A DNA stretch of 64,000 nt from an uncultured Prevotellaceae bacterium (GTDB taxonomy: Bacteria > Bacteroidota > Bacteroidia > Bacteroidales > Bacteroidaceae). Numbering within the stretch: position 1 is the first letter of the stretch; each line of letters opens with the position of its first letter. Below are positions 1 through 8,845 of the stretch, piece by piece. The notes beneath the pieces were generated by a model. It made no database searches. It was given only the letters and a program-made list of their open reading frames with translations, and was not told the DNA's origin. The position numbers were made by a program, and so were the translations under genes. Where the stretch lies: NCBI GenBank assembly GCA_946402905.1, contig CAMIYC010000001.1, positions 88,265 to 152,264 of the forward strand. The letters are read 5' to 3'.

Positions 1-2
1 CA

Positions 3-3000
3 CGCAAGCTCATCTTGAAAGACTGGAGTGAACTGAGCACCCAAAAACTGATTGCCATTGAGGCATCAGGTTTAGTGGGCGCACTGATTTACACATTCAG
101 CGACACATTCTGGTACAGTGCCGTCGAGGGTGAGGTGTATGCCTATTCTTCAGCATTCACGGCCGTGGTATTCTGGCTGATCCTGAAATGGGAGGACGAC
201 GCCGACAATCCCCACAGCGACCGTTGGCTGGTGCTCATCGCCTACATGACCGGTCTGTCTATCGGTGTACACCTGCTCAACCTGCTGTGTATCCCCGCCA
301 TCGTATTGGTGTTCTACTACCGCAAATTTCCCAATGCCGACCTCAAAGGTTCTATCATTGCCCTGCTCATCTCCTTTGTAATCGTGGCAGGTGTGCTTTA
401 TGGTGTTGTACCCGGTATCATCACCGTGGGAGGATGGTTTGAGCTGCTGTTTGTCAACGTGTTCAACTGTCCCTTCAACACGGGCCTTTATATCTACATG
501 GTCGTGCTGGTGGCCGCTGTCATCTGGGCCATCTACGAAAGTTACACCGATAAGAGTGTGGCACGCCAGAACATCTCCTTCGTGCTCGCCATCGCCCTGC
601 TGGGTATCCCCTTCTACGGATATGGCATACAAGCCGCGATCATCGGTGCCGTGATCCTCGTCATCCTTTGGATAGCCCTTCGCATCAAGAACAAGAACGG
701 GCAGTTGATCTCGGCCCGCATCAAGAATACCATCATGCTCTGTATGCTGATGATTATGGTAGGCTATTCTACCTATGCCGTGATTATGATCCGCTCCGAC
801 GCCAACCCGCCGATGGACCAGAACTCGCCCGAAGACATCTTCACCCTGGGCAACTACCTGAGCCGTGACCAATATGGATACCGTCCGTTGTTCTATGGTC
901 AGGCCTACAACTCGGAGTATGCCGCCGACGAGACCGGCTATGTGAAGATGACCAAGAACGCGCCCATCTACCAGCGTCGTGAGAAAGCCAGTGCCGACGA
1001 GCCCGACCGCTACTTCATCGTAGACTGGAAGCAGCAGCCCCAGTACGTGCAGAACATGTTCTTCCCGCGCATGTATTCGAGTGCCCATGCGAGTGCCTAT
1101 GAAAGCATCATCGACGTGAAGGGCAAATATGAACCTTCGGCCTATGGCCAGCAGGATGTGAAGATGCCGACGATGATGGACAATCTGAAATTCTTCCTGG
1201 CCTATCAGTGCAATTTCATGTACTGGCGCTACTTCATGTGGAATTTCGCCGGCCGTCAGAACGACCTGCAGGGCAACGGCGAGAAGGAGCACGGCAACTG
1301 GATCACCGGCATCCCCTTTGTCGACAACCATATTCTCGGTCTTGGCGACCAGAACCTACTGCCTGACGACCTGAAGTCAAACAAAGGTCACAACGTGTTC
1401 TATTGCCTCCCCCTCCTGCTGGGTATATTAGGCTTTTTCTGGCAGGCCTTCCGGGGGCAGCGAGGCATCCGCCAGTTCTGGGTGGTATTCTTCCTTTTCT
1501 TCATGACAGGACTTGCTATTGTGGTATACCTCAACCAGACCCCCCAGCAGCCCCGTGAGCGCGACTACGCTTATGCCGGTTCGTTCTATGCCTTTGCCAT
1601 CTGGTGTGGCCTCGGTGTGGCTGCCATTATCGACTGGCTGAAGAAACTGGGCATGAAGGGCACCATCGTGACGGCCATTGCCTCACTGGCATGCCTGCTT
1701 GTGCCTGTACAGATGGCATCTCAGACCTGGGACGACCACGACCGCAGCGACCGCTACACCTGCCGCGACTTCGGCCAGAACTACCTGATGTCGCTTCAGG
1801 ACGAAGGCGACCCGATCATCTTCACCAATGGTGACAACGACACCTTCCCCTTGTGGTATAATCAGGAGACCGAGGGTGTGCGCACCGATGCCCGTGTGTG
1901 CAACCTGAGTTATCTCCAGACCGACTGGTATATCGACCAGATGCGCCGTCCGGCCTACGACTCGCCGAGCGTGCCGATCACCTGGCCGCGTCTCGACTAC
2001 TGCAGCGGCACCAATGACATCGTGGCCATCCGCCCTGAATTGAAAGAAGTGATACGCCAACTCTACGAGGAGTATCCCGAAGAGGCCCGTCAAGCCCTTG
2101 GCGACAACCCATTCGAACTGCAGAATGTATTCAAGATATGGGTGCGCAATGACATGAACGAGCAACAGCGCAACGTGGTGAATACGGTGCTCAATTTCGC
2201 TGGTATTTCCGACGGAGGCACCCATGTCATCCCCACCGACACCCTCTATATGTCCATAGACCAGAAAGCCGTGCGTGAGAGCGGCATGAAACTGCTGTCG
2301 GACACCATCCCCGAGAAGATGGCCCTCTCGCTGTCAGGACGTCGTTCGCTGGGCAAGGGTGACTTGATGATGCTTGAGATGCTGAGCCAGTGCAACTGGA
2401 AGCGTCCGCTCTATGTGGCCATCACCGTAGGCTCGGAGAATTTCATCAACCTGGGTGACAACTTCGTGCAAGAAGGTCTTGCCAACCGCATCACACCTTT
2501 CTACACCAAGAGCGACCCAGCACTCCAGTTTGATGCCGACAAGACCTACGACCGCATGATGAACAAGTTTAAGTTCGGCGGTCTGAGCAAGCCAGGACTT
2601 TATCTTGACCAGACCGTGCTTCGCATGTGTGACACCCATCGCCGCCTGTTTGCCCAGTTGGCTGTGGCCCTTGTGGAAGAAGGCAAGAAAGACCAGGCCA
2701 CCAAGGCACTTGCCAAGATGGAGAAAGAGATACCAGAGTATAATGTGCCCATGACCTACATGAGCGGCGGCGGTGACCTGATCAAGGCATACGGTGCCCT
2801 GGGCAACAAGAAGCGCGCCACGGAGATAGCCGACAAGCTGTGGAAGAACTCCACCCAATATCTCAACTGGTATATCTCTCAGGGTGTCAGCTATCTGGCT
2901 GCCTCCCACTACGACACTCAGACCCATATATACATCATGTCCAACCTGCTGAATCTGATGGATGAGGTAGACTCCTCCTGGGCTGAGAAGCACTCGGCGA

Positions 3001-3059
3001 TGTTTGACACGTTGCTCAACACATTTGAGTCAAACGGTGGTCAGCTTCGCTGGCAATAA
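3..3059 (+). CDS. DUF2723 (TMEM260-like) membrane glycosyltransferase, 5'-truncated
   Basis: The reading frame is open to the window edge, so the true start lies upstream and the first transmembrane helices are missing. What remains (about 1018 codons) has several hydrophobic helices in the first 220 residues, more near residues 450-560, and a soluble C-terminal half with helical, TPR-like stretches. The segment WYSAVEGEVYAYS carries an acidic Glu-Val-Tyr motif in an early periplasmic loop, as in GT-C enzymes. DUF2723 is the family of human TMEM260, a protein O-mannosyltransferase, so a role in transferring sugar from a lipid carrier to exported proteins is plausible but inferred. Bacteroidetes O-glycosylate many secreted proteins. 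A strong hairpin follows the stop codon, which makes this the last gene of its unit. Family is fairly sure, substrate unknown. Confidence 0.85.
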   Translation, partial: RKLILKDWSELSTQKLIAIEASGLVGALIYTFSDTFWYSAVEGEVYAYSSAFTAVVFWLILKWEDDADNPHSDRWLVLIAYMTGLSIGVHLLNLLCIPAIVLVFYYRKFPNADLKGSIIALLISFVIVAGVLYGVVPGIITVGGWFELLFVNVFNCPFNTGLYIYMVVLVAAVIWAIYESYTDKSVARQNISFVLAIALLGIPFYGYGIQAAIIGAVILVILWIALRIKNKNGQLISARIKNTIMLCMLMIMVGYSTYAVIMIRSDANPPMDQNSPEDIFTLGNYLSRDQYGYRPLFYGQAYNSEYAADETGYVKMTKNAPIYQRREKASADEPDRYFIVDWKQQPQYVQNMFFPRMYSSAHASAYESIIDVKGKYEPSAYGQQDVKMPTMMDNLKFFLAYQCNFMYWRYFMWNFAGRQNDLQGNGEKEHGNWITGIPFVDNHILGLGDQNLLPDDLKSNKGHNVFYCLPLLLGILGFFWQAFRGQRGIRQFWVVFFLFFMTGLAIVVYLNQTPQQPRERDYAYAGSFYAFAIWCGLGVAAIIDWLKKLGMKGTIVTAIASLACLLVPVQMASQTWDDHDRSDRYTCRDFGQNYLMSLQDEGDPIIFTNGDNDTFPLWYNQETEGVRTDARVCNLSYLQTDWYIDQMRRPAYDSPSVPITWPRLDYCSGTNDIVAIRPELKEVIRQLYEEYPEEARQALGDNPFELQNVFKIWVRNDMNEQQRNVVNTVLNFAGISDGGTHVIPTDTLYMSIDQKAVRESGMKLLSDTIPEKMALSLSGRRSLGKGDLMMLEMLSQCNWKRPLYVAITVGSENFINLGDNFVQEGLANRITPFYTKSDPALQFDADKTYDRMMNKFKFGGLSKPGLYLDQTVLRMCDTHRRLFAQLAVALVEEGKKDQATKALAKMEKEIPEYNVPMTYMSGGGDLIKAYGALGNKKRATEIADKLWKNSTQYLNWYISQGVSYLAASHYDTQTHIYIMSNLLNLMDEVDSSWAEKHSAMFDTLLNTFESNGGQLRWQ

Positions 3060-3066
3060 TCCCCTC

Positions 3067-3109
3067 AGGCGTCTGCTCCGCACATACTGTGACTGTGGAG
3101 CAGACGCCT
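3067..3109 (+). terminator. Terminator-like hairpin after the DUF2723 gene
   Basis: AGGCGTCTGCTCC pairs perfectly with GGAGCAGACGCCT across a 17-base loop, beginning 7 bases after the stop codon. The T-run is short (CTTATT). The hairpin covers the upstream GTG (3089) that could otherwise start the next gene, which argues for the later ATG. Confidence 0.7.
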
Positions 3110-3124
3110 CTTATTACCACCATT

Positions 3125-3736
3125 ATGATCATCGAGCAACCCTCCTTCTGGCTTCGCTGGCTATTCCCAAGAGCCACCTGGCGTATGGACAAGAACGACC
3201 ATTCGGTTTATCTGACGTTTGACGACGGACCGATACCAGAAGCCACCCCATTTATCCTGAAGACGCTTCGTGACTTTGACGCCAAAGCCACTTTTTTTCT
3301 TGTGGGCGACAATGTGAGGAAGCACCCCGAGCTTTTTCAGCAGATCAAGGCCGATGGTCATCAAGTGGGCAATCACACTTACAATCACCTGGGTGGTCTC
3401 AAGCATTTCACGAAGACCTATATCGACAACGCCCAAAAGGCCAACGAGTTGATCAACAGTCACCTGTTTCGTCCTCCTCATGGCTGGATGCGCTATGGGG
3501 AGTATATCTGGCTGGGGCTTAAATACCGCATCGTGATGTGGGATCTGGTGACACGCGACTACTCAAAATGGATGACCGCGGAAGACGTAGTGAACAACGT
3601 GAAACGCTATGCCCGCAATGGGTCCATCATCACATTCCACGACTCTCTAAAGAGTATAGACAAGCTCTATACCGCACTGCCCCAGTCGCTGGCATGGCTT
3701 CGCGACCAGGGCTATGAGTTCAAGGTGTTTGAGTAG
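3125..3736 (+). CDS. Polysaccharide deacetylase family protein (NodB fold)
   Basis: A protein of 203 residues. The NodB motifs are visible in order: TFDDG with the two catalytic or metal-binding Asp, GNHTYNH with the His-x3-His zinc ligands, RPPHG, and ITFHDS with the late His. All ligand positions are present, so a metal-dependent de-N-acetylase or de-O-acetylase acting on a glycan such as peptidoglycan is likely. There is no clear signal peptide; a short hydrophobic-aromatic start (SFWLRWLF) could associate with the membrane. The ATG at 3125 is preferred over a GTG at 3089 because that GTG lies inside the preceding hairpin. The last three codons (VFE) fall in a tandem duplication that continues downstream. 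Substrate unknown. Confidence 0.85.
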   Translation: MIIEQPSFWLRWLFPRATWRMDKNDHSVYLTFDDGPIPEATPFILKTLRDFDAKATFFLVGDNVRKHPELFQQIKADGHQVGNHTYNHLGGLKHFTKTYIDNAQKANELINSHLFRPPHGWMRYGEYIWLGLKYRIVMWDLVTRDYSKWMTAEDVVNNVKRYARNGSIITFHDSLKSIDKLYTALPQSLAWLRDQGYEFKVFE

Positions 3737-4007
3737 TGAGGAGGGGGTGACACACTCCCCCTAACCCCCTCTAACTTGAGGCTGCTGAAAAAGTCCTGTT
3801 TCTATCAAAAGTGGCCTCTGAGATTTCAATTTTTGACTATGCTCCAAGATAGGGGTACGAATAATCGAGATATGAAAAATTGGATTAACCTACTTTTTCA
3901 GCAGCCCCAACTTAGAGGGGGAATTGATTACCACAAGTGTTTGAGGAGAGAGGGGTTGACACACTCCCCCTACCCCCTCTAACTTAGAGGGGGAATTGAT
4001 TACCACA
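3725..4007. repeat. Tandem duplication of about 75 bp covering the deacetylase gene end
   Basis: Unit A starts at 3725 (GTGTTTGAG, the last three codons of the deacetylase) and runs to about 3936. Unit B starts at 3937 with the same GTGTTTGAG and runs to about 4007. Both contain TGACACACTCCCCCTA, CCCCCTCTAACTT and AGAGGGGGAATTGATTACC. Unit A is interrupted by a 131-bp insertion (3778-3908). Unit B is uninterrupted and shows the empty site. CCCCCTCT and AGAGGGGG can pair as a hairpin. The remaining non-coding bases to 4053 show nothing further. Confidence 0.75.
3778..3908. mobile_element. MITE-like 131-bp insertion with 17-bp inverted ends and 5-bp target duplication
   Basis: The left end GAGGCTGCTGAAAAAGT (3778-3794) and the right end ACTTTTTCAGCAGCCCC (3892-3908) are inverted repeats with one mismatch. 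AACTT stands on both sides (3773-3777 and 3909-3913) and occurs only once in the undisturbed duplicate at about 3980, so it is a target-site duplication. The 97-bp interior has no credible gene. It is a non-autonomous element or IS remnant; the family was not identified, though similar GGCTG.TGAAAAA ends occur in transposase-coding IS. Confidence 0.75.
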
Positions 4008-4053
4008 GCAAATGGAAGATGGGGATCAGGGGCAGGGGGAAGGTCATCCATAT

Positions 4054-5673
4054 TCATTTGTTTCGAAAAGCGGCTTTGCTATACTTCCATCCGTATTTTT
4101 GATAGAAAGGCAGCAGCCTTTTCTGCCTGATCACATACTGCTCATAATTTTTCTTCTCAGGAGCCACCCACTGCAATTCAGCCAAGGCGCCCATCCGTGG
4201 CAGTATCTGATATTCCAGCAATTCCTTATCAGCGATATATTCCGTCCAGAGATTGGCCTGAACGCCGATGATATGCTCACGTGCTTTGGCAGACAACGTA
4301 TCGGGAGCCGGTTCGAGCGAATATACCTTGTCAAGGGGCACATATCCACCGATGAGCAATGGTTTGGTCCACTCCGTCTCTGGCACCTGATAATAATCGA
4401 AATAGCAATACGACGTCGGCGCCATGATGACATCGTGACCTCTCTCTGAGGCGGCCAGGCCTCCCTCTTGTCCTCTCCAACTCATGATGGTAGTCGACTC
4501 ATTGACGTCGCAGTCGAGCAATTCGTCCCATCCAATGGCTTTATGTCCATGCTCATTGAGGTATTTCTCCACCCTCTTCATGAAGTAGCCCTGAAGTCTG
4601 TCTTCGGCCGAATGCCGCTCGTCTGACTTCAGCCCGAGTTGCTGTATGCGCTTCTGGCACAGTTCGCATGCCTTCCATCGAGTACGTGGAGCCTCATCGC
4701 CTCCGATATGTATATATTCAGAGGGGAAAATCTCCATGATTTCATCGAGCACCCCCTCGACGAACTGGAAGGTGCGCTCTTTTCCAGCGCAGAGTATATC
4801 GTCGAAAACGCCCCAGTTGGCCTCCACCTCATAAGGTCCGCCAGTACATCCCAGTTCAGGGTATGCTGTCAGTGCGGCCTCCATGTGTCCGGGCATGTCA
4901 ACCTCTGGTATGATCGTAATATATCGCTGGCGTGCATACTCGACGATATCCTTCAGTTGTGCCTTGGTGAAGAATCCACCGTACCGGTCATGGTTGTAAA
5001 GTCCCGTGTTACGCCCTATGACGGTGCGGTTGCGGTATGCGCCTACCTCTGTCAGTTTGGGATACCGGTCGATCTGGACGCGCCATCCCTGGTCGTCGGT
5101 GAGGTGGAAGTGGAAGATATTCATATTATGCAACGCCATGCGGTCGATGTACTCCTTGACGACGCTGACATCAAAGAAGTGGCGACTCACGTCAAGGTGC
5201 ATCCCCCGATAGGCAAAGCGTGGCGAGTCGTTGATAACGACGGCCGGCACTACGACATTTTCGGCATACTCGGCGGGCAGTGCCTTCCGCAAAGTCTGAA
5301 TCCCATAGAAAACACCCTTGGGGGTGGCACCCTCTATACAGAGAGAATTCTGAGACGCTGTGATTCGATAGCCCTCCTCGGCTGTCATTTTCTGGTTAAT
5401 GGCGATGGAGATGGCTTTTCCCTTAGACTTTCCCTTCACTACGGGCAGACGTTTCTGCAAGACAGGAGTGAGGTATTCTGCCAGGAAATCCGCATTGCGG
5501 TGCATGTCTTCGTCGCCTGTGTAAGCGATGCACTCCACCTGGGCCAAAGAGAACGGATTGCCCTTTTGCAAGACACATTCCCGGGGCATCGGCACGACGT
5601 TGAAATCGGCTTTTGTCTGCGCAGTAAGAGTCAAAGGCAGAAAGAAGAAGAGGATGAGTGATAATTTTTTCAT
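4054..5673 (-). CDS. Beta-N-acetylhexosaminidase (GH20), secreted
   Basis: A protein of 539 residues with a clear signal peptide (MKKLSLILFFFLPLTLTAQT). A GH20b-like alpha/beta domain covers about residues 25-155 and is followed by the TIM barrel (about 160-500). The catalytic pair sits in HIGGDEAPRTRW, at about Asp326-Glu327, where Asp orients the substrate acetamide and Glu is the acid. Other typical barrel motifs are LHLDVSRHFF-like (HLDVSRHFF), HFHLTDDQGWR and PEVDMPGH. It should remove terminal GlcNAc or GalNAc from host glycans or chitin fragments in the periplasm. It is the last gene of a minus-strand series, 27 bases after queH. Specificity is not readable. Confidence 0.93.
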   Translation of the reverse strand: MKKLSLILFFFLPLTLTAQTKADFNVVPMPRECVLQKGNPFSLAQVECIAYTGDEDMHRNADFLAEYLTPVLQKRLPVVKGKSKGKAISIAINQKMTAEEGYRITASQNSLCIEGATPKGVFYGIQTLRKALPAEYAENVVVPAVVINDSPRFAYRGMHLDVSRHFFDVSVVKEYIDRMALHNMNIFHFHLTDDQGWRVQIDRYPKLTEVGAYRNRTVIGRNTGLYNHDRYGGFFTKAQLKDIVEYARQRYITIIPEVDMPGHMEAALTAYPELGCTGGPYEVEANWGVFDDILCAGKERTFQFVEGVLDEIMEIFPSEYIHIGGDEAPRTRWKACELCQKRIQQLGLKSDERHSAEDRLQGYFMKRVEKYLNEHGHKAIGWDELLDCDVNESTTIMSWRGQEGGLAASERGHDVIMAPTSYCYFDYYQVPETEWTKPLLIGGYVPLDKVYSLEPAPDTLSAKAREHIIGVQANLWTEYIADKELLEYQILPRMGALAELQWVAPEKKNYEQYVIRQKRLLPFYQKYGWKYSKAAFRNK

Positions 5674-5700
5674 AGAAGGTATTTTTTGAGGTTAAAGGGA

Positions 5701-6303
5701 TCAATCTGCAGTGATGATGTCATGAGGCTGACGGATGCTATACTCACATCCACAGTATTGCTGATTGTAAAAAGCATACTCTTTGAGGAGCTGGTTGCGC
5801 CTTTCGTAAAGGCCACCTTTGCGCCAGTTTTGAGCCCAGAATTTGGTGCCGGGCACGATGGTTTCAGCGCGTTGTCCAGCCTGTAGTATCTGGTCAAGAC
5901 TTTTCCATCTTGAGGAAGCCAGCGTCGTGGCAAAGAAGCAAAGATCCAACTGTTTAGCTTTCTCTGCGGCCTTGACAAGCCTCATGGTAAAGCATTTCAG
6001 ACATCTTGCACCGCGCTCAGGCTCCTGTTCCAGTCCGCACATCAGGCCACGCCACGATTCATGGTCGTAATCGCCGTCTATCCACTGTACCCCCAGGCTT
6101 TCGGCATGTCTTTTGCTTTCCATCTTCCGTATCTCATATTCCTGAAGAGGGAAGATATTGGGATTGAAATAGAAAATGACAGGAGTCACCCCATGCTGCA
6201 TCATCCACTCGACGATAGCAGAAGAACAAGGAGCGCAGCAAGCATGCAAGAGCACCTTGTCCGCCCCCTCTGGGATGATGATGGGGTCTGTTCGTTTTTT
6301 CAT
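5701..6303 (-). CDS. queH: Epoxyqueuosine reductase QueH
   Basis: A protein of 200 residues of the DUF208/QueH family, the non-cobalamin enzyme that reduces epoxyqueuosine to queuosine in tRNA. The expected cysteines are all present: HACCAPCSS near the N-terminus, CLKCFTM in the middle and YCGCEYS near the C-terminus; these hold an iron-sulfur cluster and a redox-active pair. The segment FATTLASSRWKS also fits the family. The ATG at 6303 overlaps the TGA of the upstream gene (ATGA), which indicates translational coupling; a longer reading from 6324 would lie inside that gene. No other queuosine genes are visible in the window. Confidence 0.9.
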   Translation of the reverse strand: MKKRTDPIIIPEGADKVLLHACCAPCSSAIVEWMMQHGVTPVIFYFNPNIFPLQEYEIRKMESKRHAESLGVQWIDGDYDHESWRGLMCGLEQEPERGARCLKCFTMRLVKAAEKAKQLDLCFFATTLASSRWKSLDQILQAGQRAETIVPGTKFWAQNWRKGGLYERRNQLLKEYAFYNQQYCGCEYSIRQPHDIITAD

Positions 6304-7442
6304 TTGATCTCCCGGCAATAACAACGATGACGACGATGCTGTTCAGACTCCAGGTATTGCCAATGGCTGAGCACCGCCTTGTTGGTTTCCATCTGCGGCA
6401 TGGCCTCGGCCCAGTGGTATCCATCATCCCTGAATCTCTGTATGAGATCATTGAAGATCAGAGCGTTGGCACCCTTTGTGCGATATTCTGGCAGCACACC
6501 GATCAGCAACAAGTCGACGGTATCCGTGCGATGGAATTTAAGTATTTTCAGCAGATGCCACCATCCGAAAGGCAACAGTCTGCCGTCACGGGTTTTTCTC
6601 AGAGCCTTGGAAAATGAGGGGAACGAGATGCCGAATCCCACCATCTTGTCATGATCATTTCCATCCAAGATGGCGGTGATCAGGTTGAGGTCGGCCTTCT
6701 CTATATAGTCGCTCACCAACTTATCGATTTGTTTCTCGGAGAGCTGAGAGAAGCCATAGAGGTCATTATATGTGGCATTGAGTATTCTGAACACCTCACG
6801 TCCCATGCCCCTGTGCAGCAGTTCGTCGCGGGTGAACTTATGCACGTGCAGATGATATCGCTGCTCCACCATCTCGGCGATGCGTGCGAATTTTTCAGGT
6901 GTTTTCTCTGGCACCTTCACTCTGAACTCCACATAGTCATTGTCTTTGCGGAAGCCCCCCATGTCTTCGATATGTTGTGGATAATACGGGTAGTTGTAGT
7001 TGATATACATGGTGGAGAGACGATCAAAGCCCTCGACAAGCATCCCCTCACGATCCATGTCTGTGAATCCGAAAGGGCCGCCGATTTCATTCATACCCCT
7101 CTCTTTACCCCACTGTTCTACCTGCCGTATCAGAGCCTGGGACACCTCTCTGTCATCGATGAAATCAAGCCATCCAAACCTCACGAGTTTTCTGTTCCAT
7201 CGCTCATTGGCCTTGCGGTTGATCATGGCAGCCACTCTCCCGACGATTTTCCCGTCTTTGTATGCGAGGAAATAGTCGGCCTCACAAACCTCAAAAGCCG
7301 GGTTCTGCTTTTTGTCGAGCGTAGCCACCTCGTCGAAATAGAGGAATGGGACTGCGTATGGGCAGTCCCTGTATAAGTCATAATAGAACTGTATGAACTG
7401 TCTCAGAGATTTCTTATCTTCTACCTTTTTTATCTCTACCAT
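6300..7442 (-). CDS. GNAT-like acyltransferase of unknown substrate
   Basis: A protein of 380 residues. The N-terminal half (LAYKDGKIVGRVAAMINRK, then WGKERGMNEIGGPFGFTD) and the C-terminal half (VDLLLIGVLPEYRTKGANAL, a GNAT acetyl-CoA-loop-like segment) suggest a tandem GNAT architecture as in large conserved Bacteroidetes acetyltransferase-like proteins. There is no signal peptide. The start is taken as the ATG at 7442; the GTG six bases upstream is an alternative and GTGGGA may partly act as a ribosome site. It lies 18 bases after glmM and overlaps queH by ATGA, so it is part of the glmM series. The substrate cannot be assigned. Confidence 0.7.
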   Translation of the reverse strand: MVEIKKVEDKKSLRQFIQFYYDLYRDCPYAVPFLYFDEVATLDKKQNPAFEVCEADYFLAYKDGKIVGRVAAMINRKANERWNRKLVRFGWLDFIDDREVSQALIRQVEQWGKERGMNEIGGPFGFTDMDREGMLVEGFDRLSTMYINYNYPYYPQHIEDMGGFRKDNDYVEFRVKVPEKTPEKFARIAEMVEQRYHLHVHKFTRDELLHRGMGREVFRILNATYNDLYGFSQLSEKQIDKLVSDYIEKADLNLITAILDGNDHDKMVGFGISFPSFSKALRKTRDGRLLPFGWWHLLKILKFHRTDTVDLLLIGVLPEYRTKGANALIFNDLIQRFRDDGYHWAEAMPQMETNKAVLSHWQYLESEQHRRHRCYCREIK

Positions 7443-7460
7443 TCCCACGTTCTACGTTTA

Positions 7461-8843
7461 TTACTGCATATCGTAGACCACTTTCATCAGTGTCTTACCC
7501 AGTTCGTCGGCTTCCTCCAACGTAGCAGCCTCACTATATACTCGTATGATCGGCTCAGTGTTTGACTTGCGCAGATGCACCCATTTGTCGGCGAAGTCAA
7601 TTTTCACCCCGTCGATATCGTTGACCTGTTCGTCCTTGTACATCTCTTTCACTTTAGCCAGGATGGCGTCCACATCAGTAGACGGTGTGAGGTCGATACG
7701 GTTTTTGGCGATGCTGTATTCTGGCAGTTGTGCTCTCAGCTGGCTGACCTTGCAGCCTTTCTGTGCCAAAGAAGACAAGAACAAGGCGATACCGACCAAG
7801 GCATCACGCCCGTAATGGCTCTCCGGGTAGATGACCCCGCCATTTCCTTCACCTCCGATGACAGCCCCTGCTTCTTTCATTTTTGTGGTGACGTTGACCT
7901 CTCCGACTGCAGCTGCGCAATATTTTCCTCCATGTCGCTCGGTGACATCCCTCAAGGCCCTGGTGGAAGAAAGGTTGGACACGGTATTGCCTGGTGTGTG
8001 AGACAATACATAGTCGGCGACAGAGACAAGAGTATACTCCTCTCCGAACATCTTTCCGTCTTCGCAAATAAAGGCGAGTCGGTCTACGTCCGGATCGACC
8101 ACGATACCGAGGTCATACTTTCCTGTGCGCATCTCCTCCATGATGCCTCCGAGATTTTTCTCCAGCGGTTCAGGGTTGTGAGCGAAATCTCCGTCAGGCT
8201 CGCCGTTGAGTATTTTGTAGTCTACGCCGAGGCGTTGCAGGAGCTGTGGCAGGATGACACCGCCCACGCTATTGATGGCATCGACACAGACCCGGAATCC
8301 GGCATTGGCAATGGCTTGTGTATCGACGAGTTTGAGCCGCAGCACATCCTCAATATGCCGTTCGTTGAATGAATCGTCTTTCACATACTGCCCCAGATGG
8401 TCGACATCAGCGTAAGAGAAATCTTCCATGTCTGCGATGGCGAGCACCTCGTTGCCATCGTCTTTGGTGAGGAATTCTCCCTCGCTGTTGAGCAGTTTGA
8501 GTGCGTTCCAATGCCTTGGATTATGGCTTGCCGTGATAATTATTCCTCCCTCAGCTCCAGACATACGTACGGCCAGTTCAGTAGTAGGTGTAGTGGCCAG
8601 GCCGATGTCGACGACATCGTATCCCATGCCCATGAGGGTGCCACAGACGATGCTTCTCACCATCTCGCCAGAGATGCGTGCGTCGCGTCCTACAACGATT
8701 ATGTTACTGTCGGCCTTGTTGCTCCGTCTGATAAATGTAGCATAAGCCGATGTGAATTTTACGATATCCAAGGGATTGAGAGTATCGCCGGCCAGGCCGC
8801 CGATAGTACCTCTGATCCCAGAAATTGATTTTATTAAAGTCAT
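7461..8843 (-). CDS. glmM: Phosphoglucosamine mutase GlmM
   Basis: A protein of 460 residues of the alpha-D-phosphohexomutase superfamily. The phosphoserine loop is ITASHNPRHW (Ser106), the magnesium loop is DPDVDR (Asp250, Asp252, Asp254), the sugar-binding loop is GEGNGG, and the C-terminal phosphate loop is KSNTEPIIRVYSE. It interconverts glucosamine-6-phosphate and glucosamine-1-phosphate on the way to UDP-GlcNAc for peptidoglycan and LPS. A phosphomannomutase activity cannot be excluded from sequence alone, but length and single-copy context favour GlmM. It starts 2 bases after the DUF4827 stop, so the two are co-transcribed from the promoter repeat at 9494-9571. Confidence 0.88.
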   Translation of the reverse strand: MTLIKSISGIRGTIGGLAGDTLNPLDIVKFTSAYATFIRRSNKADSNIIVVGRDARISGEMVRSIVCGTLMGMGYDVVDIGLATTPTTELAVRMSGAEGGIIITASHNPRHWNALKLLNSEGEFLTKDDGNEVLAIADMEDFSYADVDHLGQYVKDDSFNERHIEDVLRLKLVDTQAIANAGFRVCVDAINSVGGVILPQLLQRLGVDYKILNGEPDGDFAHNPEPLEKNLGGIMEEMRTGKYDLGIVVDPDVDRLAFICEDGKMFGEEYTLVSVADYVLSHTPGNTVSNLSSTRALRDVTERHGGKYCAAAVGEVNVTTKMKEAGAVIGGEGNGGVIYPESHYGRDALVGIALFLSSLAQKGCKVSQLRAQLPEYSIAKNRIDLTPSTDVDAILAKVKEMYKDEQVNDIDGVKIDFADKWVHLRKSNTEPIIRVYSEAATLEEADELGKTLMKVVYDMQ

Positions 8844-8845
8844 GA

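Noticed and set aside
3776..3982. A plus-strand frame covering the MITE-like insertion.
   Set aside because: It consists of inverted ends and duplicated non-coding sequence.
4639..5661. A 340-codon plus-strand frame antisense to the hexosaminidase gene.
   Set aside because: It lies wholly opposite a GH20 gene with all motifs; long antisense frames are expected in GC-balanced coding DNA.
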